Part shown: piece by piece, positions 1-5,571 of the stretch
Numbering within the stretch: position 1 is the first letter of the stretch
Layout of the letters: the number at the start of each line of letters is the position of its first letter
NCBI GenBank assembly: GCA_009774465.1
Contig: VSNT01000337.1
Coordinates: forward strand, 1-8,506
Length of the DNA: 8,506 bases
Reading direction: 5' to 3'
DNA from: Lachnospiraceae bacterium
GTDB taxonomy: Bacteria; Bacillota_A; Clostridia; Lachnospirales; Lachnospiraceae
The notes under the pieces: generated by a model
Told to the model about the DNA's origin: nothing
Database searches by the model: none
The model's input: the letters and a program-made list of their open reading frames with translations, nothing else
Made by a program: the position numbers and the translations under genes

Positions 1-152
1 CTGGGGGTAAGACCAATATAGCGGTACAAAAGCAGCACGATCCCGCCACCCGCCGCAACCGACGCCACGGAGAAGATAAGCTGCTTTGCCGTCAGCCCCA
101 TGACAACCGATTCCTTATAGCGGTCTATATCCTTGTTGATTTCAATTACCAT
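1..152 (-). CDS. PrgI-family conjugation membrane protein (5' part only)
   Basis: Fifty codons are visible from an ATG at 152-150; the gene runs off the left edge. The peptide starts MVIEINKDIDRYKESVVMGL and is followed by a hydrophobic stretch (about residues 24-43, LIFSVASVAAGGGIVLLLYR). This matches the start of PrgI-family proteins of Gram-positive conjugative elements: a short charged N-terminus with an 'I.INKDI..Y.E....GL' pattern, then membrane helices. PrgI-family proteins are small inner-membrane parts of the mating channel, usually encoded just before the VirB4-type ATPase. A strong AGGAGGT ribosome binding site (159-165) lies 6 nt upstream. The gene follows the 364-residue protein gene by 24 nt in the same direction. 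The family call is by resemblance to remembered proteins; the C-terminal part cannot be judged. Confidence 0.82.
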   Translation of the reverse strand, partial: MVIEINKDIDRYKESVVMGLTAKQLIFSVASVAAGGGIVLLLYRYIGLTP

Positions 153-176
153 CTTTACACCTCCTGCATAAATTCC

Positions 177-1271
177 CTATCTGCTCTTTTCCTTCTTCTC
201 CGGCTTTTTGTCCAGTCCGTTTTCCTGCTCATATGCCGCCATCCCGTCCGGGCAGAGTCCACGCATCTTTTCCGCATTGAACTGATAAAGGGGATAGCTG
301 CAATAGCCGCTTTTCTGCATCAGCCCGGTAAACTCGGCAATCCCGTTTTTCACAAGGAAGTCCTCAAGCTCCGGCATGTTGTTGGTATCCACAAAGGCAC
401 AGTAGGGAGGTACGGAAGAAAGCAGGTTTACCGTCACATCGCCGTAAGGCTCCGGAACCCCGTCCTCCACTGTTGTCATTCCTACATAGAGGCTGTTGTT
501 ATCCACATAGGTGTTGACTGTCAGCGTTACATTCTCCGTAGTCCCGAACTGGGTTTTCAGTTCCAGCGTCCCCTCCGTTTTTTCTTCCTGCCCCTGTTCT
601 TTTTCCTCCGGCTGCTTTATTTCCGGCTCCACTGGTGCATATTCCGATCCGTTCCGTTCCATGATCTCTGCAAACTGGCAGATATGGTACAGGTTATTGC
701 CGATTTCCGTATGGTATTCGTCAATATAGCGGCAGACATATTCTGATTTTCCGCCCACGGTATTTGTAACCTCTATTTTTTCGCCGTCTGCAATGCGGAA
801 AAGTTCACTGTATCTGCTGTTAATGAACCGTATGCCTTTCTCTGCCTCCCTGATATGGTGGTCCAGCCATTCCTTCACATAACAGTGGATTTCAACATTG
901 TCATTTTCTTTTGCAGGGTTGCAGCGCATCACATAGGCGTACTTTTCCGTATCTGCACGAAAACCGTACTCCGTTCCTTCCTTCCCCTGAAATGCGTTCT
1001 GCGGATGGCAGGCTGTATATTCCCGCATCGTATCCAAATTCCGCATAAACCCATCCCTGTCAGAACTCAGGATATTCAGGAGGTTTTCCAGTCCCTCCTC
1101 AAATTCCCCTGTTTTCCATCGTTCATTTAAGTCATGGAATCTGGAATAGAACTCTTTATCACTCTTATATCCCCCATGCATGACGCCAATGCTTCCTGTC
1201 TGCATCCTTATCTGCATACTCTGTTCATAGGCATACTTTTGTTCTGCCCCTGTCAATGGTCTTATTTCCAT
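177..1271 (-). CDS. Two-domain conjugative-element protein with C-terminal DUF4313-like domain
   Basis: The product is 364 residues, soluble, with no signal peptide or membrane helix. Residues 1-210 (MEIRPLTGAEQKYAYEQS...) resemble a roughly 200-residue unnamed protein common in clostridial integrative elements, with a conserved 'TEYGFR.DT..YAY..RCNP' core (100-119) and a 'GLYHICEFAE.MERNGS'-type end (193-209). A Glu/Lys/Gln-rich linker follows (about 213-235). Residues 247-345 resemble DUF4313: 'VTLTVNTYVDNNSLYVG', 'PYGDVTVNL', 'DTNNMPEL', then a 'GLMQKSGYCSYPLYQFN' segment. No catalytic motif is recognised and the function is unknown; a cytosolic accessory role in transfer or host adaptation is inferred only from position. 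The start is fixed by AAGGAGG eight to ten nt upstream of the ATG. The gap to the virB6-like stop is 10 nt, suggesting translational coupling. It is unclear whether the fusion is usual. Confidence 0.8.
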   Translation of the reverse strand: MEIRPLTGAEQKYAYEQSMQIRMQTGSIGVMHGGYKSDKEFYSRFHDLNERWKTGEFEEGLENLLNILSSDRDGFMRNLDTMREYTACHPQNAFQGKEGTEYGFRADTEKYAYVMRCNPAKENDNVEIHCYVKEWLDHHIREAEKGIRFINSRYSELFRIADGEKIEVTNTVGGKSEYVCRYIDEYHTEIGNNLYHICQFAEIMERNGSEYAPVEPEIKQPEEKEQGQEEKTEGTLELKTQFGTTENVTLTVNTYVDNNSLYVGMTTVEDGVPEPYGDVTVNLLSSVPPYCAFVDTNNMPELEDFLVKNGIAEFTGLMQKSGYCSYPLYQFNAEKMRGLCPDGMAAYEQENGLDKKPEKKEKSR

Positions 1272-1281
1272 ACAGCCCTCC

Positions 1282-2124
1282 TTATAATCCTAATGCCTTG
1301 CTGGTAAGCGCCTGCGCCCCTTTCACGCTCCCCACGGTAAGGGCAATCGTAAAGGTCATCTCACACAGGTAAATGAGCGTCTTTGCCCAGTCTGAGTAGC
1401 TGCCCGTAAAAGCCGGAAGCCCTGCACTGATGAACGCATTGCACAGCATGATTGCCAGTGCCATCGTGACCGCCTCAAACACCACGGATAAGAAATATTT
1501 GGCGTAGGTGCTTGCCGTGTTCGCCACGTTCCGGTTGCCCGCCAGCGTGGAAAACGCAATGGAACCAATCGGCACGATGACCATGATCTTTAAAAACCGG
1601 AAATACACCGTGTATATCATAAAAAAACCGCAGATAATGACAATGACGCTTAGAAGCGCCGCCAGTATCAGCATGATAAGCCCCTCGCCAAAGCCCAGAT
1701 CCTTTATGACCTGCGCCTGTGCGCTGTCAATGGTAAGCGTGGTATAACTGCCCGCCGACAGTGCGTTCACAAGGTTCCCGATTGTATTGAAGAACGCTTT
1801 CATTATGGTTACGTTGTTTGCCACGAGCCATTCCGATAAGCCAAGACGTATCAGCATACGCAGGATCACTTCAAACCGCATTTCCTCCCGCACGTCCACG
1901 CTCTCCGAACAGAACCCTATGACGAAGAACAGCACCACAAGGGAGGAACCCACCGCCACAAAAATCGGCTGCACGCTTTCCACCAGTCCCCACGGACCTC
2001 CGCCCTTGAAATTTACCGGGGACTGCCCCAACAGGGCGAATACAAGGCTTACCTGATTGTTCCAGAAACCGAATACCATTTCCAGAAGGTCAAGTATCTT
2101 TTCCCCTAACTTGAAAATATCCAC
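1282..2124 (-). CDS. VirB6/TrbL-like conjugal transfer membrane protein
   Basis: This 280-residue polytopic membrane protein is probably the inner-membrane channel scaffold of the type IV secretion machine. Hydrophobic segments are at about residues 53-72, 88-118 (amphipathic, less certain), 148-171, 178-192, 209-235 and 248-266. An amphipathic N-terminus (MDIFKLGEKILDLLEMVFGF) and the 'RFLKIMVIVPIGSIAFSTLAG' loop (176-196) fit the VirB6/TrbL-like proteins of C. difficile CTn-type elements, as does its place between the pilin-like gene and prgI. The start is GTG (2124-2122): an in-frame TAA lies immediately upstream, and AGAGGTGAGG (2130-2139) sits 5 nt before it. The codon could favour modest expression. 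A 12-bp perfect hairpin lies 41 nt upstream. Length and topology are usual for the family as recalled, and no disruption is seen. Confidence 0.85.
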   Translation of the reverse strand: MDIFKLGEKILDLLEMVFGFWNNQVSLVFALLGQSPVNFKGGGPWGLVESVQPIFVAVGSSLVVLFFVIGFCSESVDVREEMRFEVILRMLIRLGLSEWLVANNVTIMKAFFNTIGNLVNALSAGSYTTLTIDSAQAQVIKDLGFGEGLIMLILAALLSVIVIICGFFMIYTVYFRFLKIMVIVPIGSIAFSTLAGNRNVANTASTYAKYFLSVVFEAVTMALAIMLCNAFISAGLPAFTGSYSDWAKTLIYLCEMTFTIALTVGSVKGAQALTSKALGL

Positions 2125-2165
2125 TTAATCCTCACCTCTTTCTCTACATCCAATATTGACAAGAC

Positions 2166-2194
2166 GGAAGAACGCATGTCCTATGCGTTCTTCC
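2166..2194 (-). promoter_or_regulatory. 12-bp perfect RNA hairpin upstream of the virB6-like gene
   Basis: The arms 2166-2177 and 2183-2194 are perfect inverted repeats around a 5-nt loop, which reads AGGAC on the transcribed strand. No U-tract follows, so it is not a standard intrinsic terminator. It lies in the pilin-virB6 leader and could stabilise an RNA end, mark a processing site or bind a regulator. The structure is seen; the role is inferred. Confidence 0.6.
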
Positions 2195-2210
2195 TGTGTG
2201 AAATTTTAGA

Positions 2211-2245
2211 TTTTCTTAGCCTGCGTTTTTTGCAGGCTTAGAAAA
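2211..2245 (-). promoter_or_regulatory. Long stem-loop after the pilin-like gene (attenuator or stabiliser)
   Basis: The arms 2211-2224 and 2232-2245 pair at 13 of 14 positions (single T-T mismatch at 2217/2239), with a 7-nt loop. It starts 17 nt after the pilin-like stop codon. On the transcribed strand it is followed by AATCTAAAATTTC rather than a run of U, so it would be a weak terminator at best. It more plausibly protects the 3' end of a short pilin-like transcript or reduces read-through into virB6. A T-rich stretch follows it on the opposite strand, so it might end antisense transcripts. Confidence 0.5.
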
Positions 2246-2261
2246 CCTTTTTACACTTTTC

Positions 2262-2651
2262 TTAGAAGCCGAGAAAAGAAAGAACCGTGGAAATGCCCGC
2301 CATCATAACTCCGGCTACAATACCCTTGAGCGCCGAGTTCATGGTTGAGGAATCCTGCTGCTGGTATGCCTGTGCAAACTCCATGACGTTCTTTGCAAGG
2401 ATAATGACGCCCACCGCACCAATGACCGCAATCACAAGCGTCTTTAAGTTATCGAGGGGCTGTGTGATTGCACCCGTTCCGCCGCCTGCCGCAAGCGCTG
2501 TCATAGGCAGTCCGCCCACTGCAAGGTATGCCGCACCGCAGAACGCCGTCACAGCCTTCTTTGCCTTTGATAATCCTCCCTTTCCTGCCATTGCCTCTGC
2601 TGCCATTGTCTCTGTTGCCATTGTTCCTGAAATAATCTCTGTTCTACGCAT
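2262..2651 (-). CDS. Maff2/VirB2-like small membrane protein, candidate conjugative pilin
   Basis: The product is 129 residues from ATG 2651-2649. A long Met/Ala/Lys-rich N-terminus (residues 1-33) leads into a hydrophobic stretch ending in 'TALAAGGG' (51-58), a plausible signal-peptidase site after A52-L53-A54. The mature part has two hydrophobic helices (about 71-86 and 110-128) around a polar Gln/Ser-rich loop (AYQQQDSSTMNS). A long leader plus two helices is the VirB2/TrbC pilin layout, and Maff2-family proteins hold the same slot between virD4 and virB6 in related elements. I chose this start because AAGGAG (2661-2666) sits 9 nt upstream; an ATG seven codons earlier (2672) has no such site and would contain it. 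Hairpins flank the gene on both sides. Maff2 proteins as I recall are shorter and lack such a leader, so the exact family is uncertain. Confidence 0.75.
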   Translation of the reverse strand: MRRTEIISGTMATETMAAEAMAGKGGLSKAKKAVTAFCGAAYLAVGGLPMTALAAGGGTGAITQPLDNLKTLVIAVIGAVGVIILAKNVMEFAQAYQQQDSSTMNSALKGIVAGVMMAGISTVLSFLGF

Positions 2652-2660
2652 AAAAATAAT

Positions 2661-2666
2661 CTCCTT
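2661..2666 (-). promoter_or_regulatory. Ribosome binding site that decides the pilin-like start
   Basis: AAGGAG on the minus strand, 9 nt before ATG 2651-2649. It lies inside the longer reading frame that begins at 2672, whose own upstream sequence (AGTATAAAACCAAA) has no Shine-Dalgarno match. This favours the 129-residue form over the 136-residue form. Confidence 0.75.
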
Positions 2667-2681
2667 TTCCATTTTGGTTTT

Positions 2682-2734
2682 ATACTGTTACTGACTGCTC
2701 TATCAGAACGGGGTTTTCCCCCGGAATACTGTTA
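2682..2734 (-). repeat. Direct repeat TAACAGTAT, two copies
   Basis: The 9-nt word TAACAGTAT occurs on the minus strand at 2734-2726 and 2690-2682, 44 nt apart start to start, both within the leader of the pilin-like gene. It is too short to exclude chance, but it accompanies the paired hairpins and could be a binding site. Confidence 0.4.
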
Positions 2735-2751
2735 GGTCGGGCTTTCCCCGA
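2709..2751 (-). promoter_or_regulatory. Pair of small GC-rich hairpins between virD4 and the pilin-like gene
   Basis: Two 5-bp stem-loops stand side by side in the 143-nt gap. The first on the transcript is 2751-2737 (stem TCGGG/CCCGA, loop GAAAG); the second is 2723-2709 (stem CGGGG/CCCCG, loop GAAAA). The second is immediately preceded by a copy of TAACAGTAT (2734-2726), and another copy sits nearer the start codon (2690-2682). No U-tract follows either stem. A protein- or RNA-contact site, an RNA processing site, or control of pilin-like translation are all possible. The structure is seen; the function is inferred. Confidence 0.5.
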
Positions 2752-2794
2752 TGCGTTACTGCAATAACCACCCCCTTTGCATAAGGGACTGCCC

Positions 2795-3628
2795 CTAATC
2801 TGCCGAATGCCGCACAGTCTGGAATGTCTTTCTGATCTCACGCATCTTTATGACATCTGTTTCCGGGTAGAATACCGCCAGTATGGTCTTTGTGGGCATA
2901 CCGAGCGCAATCATCTTATGCAGCTCGTCTTTCTGCTCTTTGGAATACTTCCACTGCGCCATACGGTTCATGATGGTGTCCTCACCCTCAATCCTGCGCC
3001 CTGCCGCCTCCGGTTCCGGTACAGGCTCTTTTTCCGCCTGCTTCGGTTCCGTTCCGGCTGTCTCCGGTTCCGGCACGTCCTCCTGTGCATACATGAGTTC
3101 ATTGTCCTGTTCCCTGTAAAGCTGTTCCTTCTGCTCCTGTTCCTCCATGCTGATGAAGCGTTTCTTCATGCCCGCATCCGTCAGAAGTTCAAAATCCTTA
3201 TAATCAATCTTGTCGATATAGACATTTTCGCCCTTCTTTTTCAGCTCCTCATAATAGGAGAGAGCCTTTGGCGTCAGCAGTTTGAATGGCAGCGTCTGTC
3301 CGCCCCCTCCGCTGTTTGGGACATGGACATACGGCTTCCCTTTCCCATCGGCGGTCTGGTCAAATGCCGGGTGTCCGAATGGGATAAACTTGCTGTCCAT
3401 AATCGGATCAAAACCACGGATAAAGATAATGCACTTCTTGTTGTCCAGCTTCCGCACTTCGTCCGGTGTGAAAAGCTCCCTGCCAAGCACGTCGTAATTG
3501 CGTGAGGAGCTTCCCTGCCTGCCCTTTGTCTCGCCGCTTGATTTCTTGTCAATCGTGCCTTTTCCGAGCAGTTCCGAGACATACTTGTGCGTACTCTGCT
3601 CATTGCCGCCGAGATAGATAAACGTGTC
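2795..3628 (-). CDS. VirD4/PcfC-type coupling protein, 3' exon (residues 463-739)
   Basis: This exon supplies 277 residues and the TAG stop of the coupling ATPase. It opens with 'DTFIYLGGNEQSTHKYVSEL', which continues the 5' exon's '...ETIPGNC' without loss or frameshift once the intron is removed. The first half completes the ATPase fold ('LGRELFTPDEVRKL' and 'CIIFIRGFDPIMDSKF' segments). An acidic Pro/Glu-rich linker follows (about 639-673 in spliced numbering, with 'PEPETAG' and 'PEPEAAG' echoes), then a helical tail (about 680-735, 'YSKEQKDELHKMIALGMP...MREIRKTF'). The tail resembles a unit seen repeated in other conjugative-element proteins. The exon has no start of its own: the only initiator-like codon near the frame's beginning is an internal GTG at 3490 without a clear ribosome site. 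It should be made only after splicing. Confidence 0.88.
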   Translation of the reverse strand, partial: DTFIYLGGNEQSTHKYVSELLGKGTIDKKSSGETKGRQGSSSRNYDVLGRELFTPDEVRKLDNKKCIIFIRGFDPIMDSKFIPFGHPAFDQTADGKGKPYVHVPNSGGGGQTLPFKLLTPKALSYYEELKKKGENVYIDKIDYKDFELLTDAGMKKRFISMEEQEQKEQLYREQDNELMYAQEDVPEPETAGTEPKQAEKEPVPEPEAAGRRIEGEDTIMNRMAQWKYSKEQKDELHKMIALGMPTKTILAVFYPETDVIKMREIRKTFQTVRHSAD

Positions 3629-3630
3629 AT

Positions 3631-3681
3631 GAGGTAAGGTTCAGCTTATCCTCTGAAAAGGACTTGCATCCCCTCCCTCCC
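3631..3681 (-). ncRNA. Group II intron domain VI with branch-point A
   Basis: On the transcript GAGGGAGG on the 5' side pairs with CCTT-A-CCTC on the 3' side: GAGG with CCTC, then GAGG with CCTT including one G-U pair. This leaves a single unpaired A at 3635. That A is the seventh base from the 3' splice site, the usual place for the branch-point adenosine whose 2'-OH starts splicing. The outer limits of the domain are approximate. Confidence 0.8.
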
Positions 3682-3715
3682 AAACCGTACGTACACCTCT
3701 CGATGTATACGGCTT
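3682..3715 (-). ncRNA. Group II intron domain V (catalytic core)
   Basis: The 34-nt hairpin has every hallmark. The lower stem is AAGCCGTA with TACGGTTT, which contains the AGC catalytic triad. A two-base CG bulge follows on the 3' side, and the upper stem is TACATC with GGTGTA. It is capped by a GAGA (GNRA) tetraloop. It lies 23 nt after the maturase stop codon, as expected. No base is out of place, which supports an active ribozyme. Confidence 0.93.
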
Positions 3716-3738
3716 TCCGCTTACTATATTTGCGGATT

Positions 3739-5571
3739 TCAAGAATGAATTAAACTATGGCATTCTGGGCATACTACGAGAGTTTTTCTTCTCCTCTTGC
3801 GCATAAGGAGAACCCACTCCGCATCGCCCTTTAAATCTTTGAGTTTCTTTACCTGATGTATTTCCAGATTCCTGCAATCCTTATGGCACAGTTCACAGGT
3901 ATGCCTTTCCACCCTCTGTTTCAGTGTATTGGTCTTAGCGTATTTTGAAAACTGCGGAAGTTCGCTTACATTATCAAACTTCGTGGCTTTTTCCTTCCGT
4001 TTAAACCCATCTTTGTAGAAGGTAGTGGTTTTCCTGCCGCTTTTCGTGTCATAGGCGACTGTAAATAAGTCATTCACAAAGTACCGGCGCTTAATCTCAT
4101 GGACGTTCGTCTTATATTTGCAGGCGAAAGTTTTGTACATACTGTATTTCATTACATTTGCGAACCTCCCTATTTTAAAGGAGTCATTCGCTATGGAATA
4201 ATAATTGTACAGCCCACGCACTTCTGCGTTATACCTTGCCAATATCTCAATGTCTCTCTGGTTCACCAGTTTGCCCCTGTGCAGGGCTACAAATCTCTCT
4301 TTGCCGTTTTCGTTGATTTTGATTTTCATTGCACGGTACTCTATCAGCTTGCCTACCCATTTTTCTCTGGGGACTAAGAGTTTTACTACTCCCGTCTGGC
4401 ATCTCTGTACCCGCCCATCCGCCTTTTTCTTTAGGTTCTGGCTTCTGGATACTGTGATGTCATATCCGAGGAATCTGGCACGGTCTCCTGTATGGGTGAC
4501 TTTGGTTTTGGCATCCGACATTTCCAGCTTCAAGGTTTCCCATAGGAAAGTTTTTACATCCTGTTTCACCTTTTCTGCATCTTGTTTGCTGCCTATTACC
4601 CCTATCAGAAAATCATCCGCGTACCGCGTATATTGGATGCGCTTATAATCTGCATCTTTTGGTATTGTCGGGGTGATGCTCTTTTCCTCCCTTTCCAGTT
4701 TTTTCAGCGTCCTGCTTCTGATTTTCCTTTCTTCCGGCGTTAATGTCTCCCAGATTTCTTTGCCCTTTTTCCTATATTTGTACGTCCTGTCCACACTTCT
4801 TCTGTATGCCGTGGCAAATCGCTTTTTCTGCGCTTTTGTATTGAACTCCATTGCATACTTTTTCATGTATCTGTCCAGTTCGTTCAGATATACATTGCAC
4901 AGCACTGGACTGACGCCGGACCCCTGCGGCACACCGCTGTAAGTCCTTCCAAAAGTCCATTGCTCCATGTATCCTGCTTTTAGGAATTTCCAGATTAACT
5001 GGATGAAGGCTTCATCATCAATCCGCTTTCTCAGCAGTTTAATGACTATTTGGTGGTCAAAACTGTCAAAGCAGGCATGGATATCCCCTTCCACAAACCA
5101 GTTTGTACCCGTAAAGGTTTTCTGTATCTGCATCAGTGCCGTCTGACAGCTTCTGTTTGGTCTGAAACCGTGTGACTTATCGCTAAATACCGGCTCATAA
5201 ATACTCTCTAAAATCATCTTAACAATTTCCTGCACGAGTTTATCGTTCCCGGACTGGATGCCCAGAGGACGCTTTTTACTGCTGTTTTTCTTTGCAATAT
5301 ATTCCCGTCTTGCAGGTTTTGGTTGGTAACTGCGGTCTCTTAGGGACATGATTATCCCCTCAATCCTTTCATTACCCATGCCATCAATCGTCGTCCCATC
5401 AGCCCCGGCAGCCATACTGCCGTCATTTGCGTATATGTTTTTATACGCCAGCCAATAAAACTCCGGATTGTATAAGTTCCTATATAACCTTTGGAACCTA
5501 TAAGTTTCATCCTTTGACTTTTCCGTCAAACTTTTTAATACTTCAGTTGGATTTCTCAATGCCTCACGCAC
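3739..5571 (-). CDS. ltrA: Group II intron-encoded reverse transcriptase/maturase with HNH endonuclease
   Basis: The 610-residue protein helps its own intron RNA splice and drives retrohoming. Domains in order: N-terminal RT-0/RT-1 region with 'RFQRLYRNLYNPEFY' (25-39); reverse transcriptase with motif A 'EGDIHACFDSFDH' (161-173, catalytic D163), 'PQGSGVSPVLCNVYLN' (215-230) and catalytic 'YADD' (317-320); maturase/thumb domain X (about 400-500, 'YNAEVRGLYNYYSIAND'); and a C-terminal HNH-type zinc domain with C559/C562, 'EIHQVKKLKDLKG' (570-582) and C601/C604 plus H605/H609. Many relatives read 'HH' where this has H572-Q573. The start is GTG (5571), because an in-frame TGA lies three codons earlier; a TTG at 5559 is an alternative, as the AAGGAAG purine run abuts the GTG. 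The frame sits in domain IV and is unbroken. The symbol is generic for the family. Confidence 0.95.
   Translation of the reverse strand: MREALRNPTEVLKSLTEKSKDETYRFQRLYRNLYNPEFYWLAYKNIYANDGSMAAGADGTTIDGMGNERIEGIIMSLRDRSYQPKPARREYIAKKNSSKKRPLGIQSGNDKLVQEIVKMILESIYEPVFSDKSHGFRPNRSCQTALMQIQKTFTGTNWFVEGDIHACFDSFDHQIVIKLLRKRIDDEAFIQLIWKFLKAGYMEQWTFGRTYSGVPQGSGVSPVLCNVYLNELDRYMKKYAMEFNTKAQKKRFATAYRRSVDRTYKYRKKGKEIWETLTPEERKIRSRTLKKLEREEKSITPTIPKDADYKRIQYTRYADDFLIGVIGSKQDAEKVKQDVKTFLWETLKLEMSDAKTKVTHTGDRARFLGYDITVSRSQNLKKKADGRVQRCQTGVVKLLVPREKWVGKLIEYRAMKIKINENGKERFVALHRGKLVNQRDIEILARYNAEVRGLYNYYSIANDSFKIGRFANVMKYSMYKTFACKYKTNVHEIKRRYFVNDLFTVAYDTKSGRKTTTFYKDGFKRKEKATKFDNVSELPQFSKYAKTNTLKQRVERHTCELCHKDCRNLEIHQVKKLKDLKGDAEWVLLMRKRRRKTLVVCPECHSLIHS

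Noticed and set aside
2106..2177. A 23-codon frame (MRSSVLSILDVEKEVRIKWIFSS) on the minus strand overlapping the virB6-like GTG start, a possible leader peptide.
   Set aside because: Its ATG lies in the arm of the 12-bp hairpin and no Shine-Dalgarno sequence is at a workable distance. It is probably chance.
2211..2245. The 14-bp stem as a strong rho-independent terminator after the pilin-like gene.
   Set aside because: No U-run follows it on the transcribed strand, and the operon continues with same-strand genes; at most it is a partial terminator.
2670..2715. TATAAA near 2680 on the minus strand as a -10 box for a pilin-specific promoter.
   Set aside because: No good -35 hexamer is found 16-18 nt upstream; the best match (TTCTGA) shares only three of six bases with the consensus.
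2777..3505. Plus-strand 242-codon frame opposite the virD4 3' exon.
   Set aside because: It is antisense to a strongly supported coding exon, rich in Leu, Arg and Phe, without domain or ribosome site support.
3274..3630. Minus-strand 118-codon frame starting at the ATG formed by the intron's terminal AT and the first exon G.
   Set aside because: It is out of frame with the coupling protein, whose frame continues perfectly through the same bases; it is a shadow.
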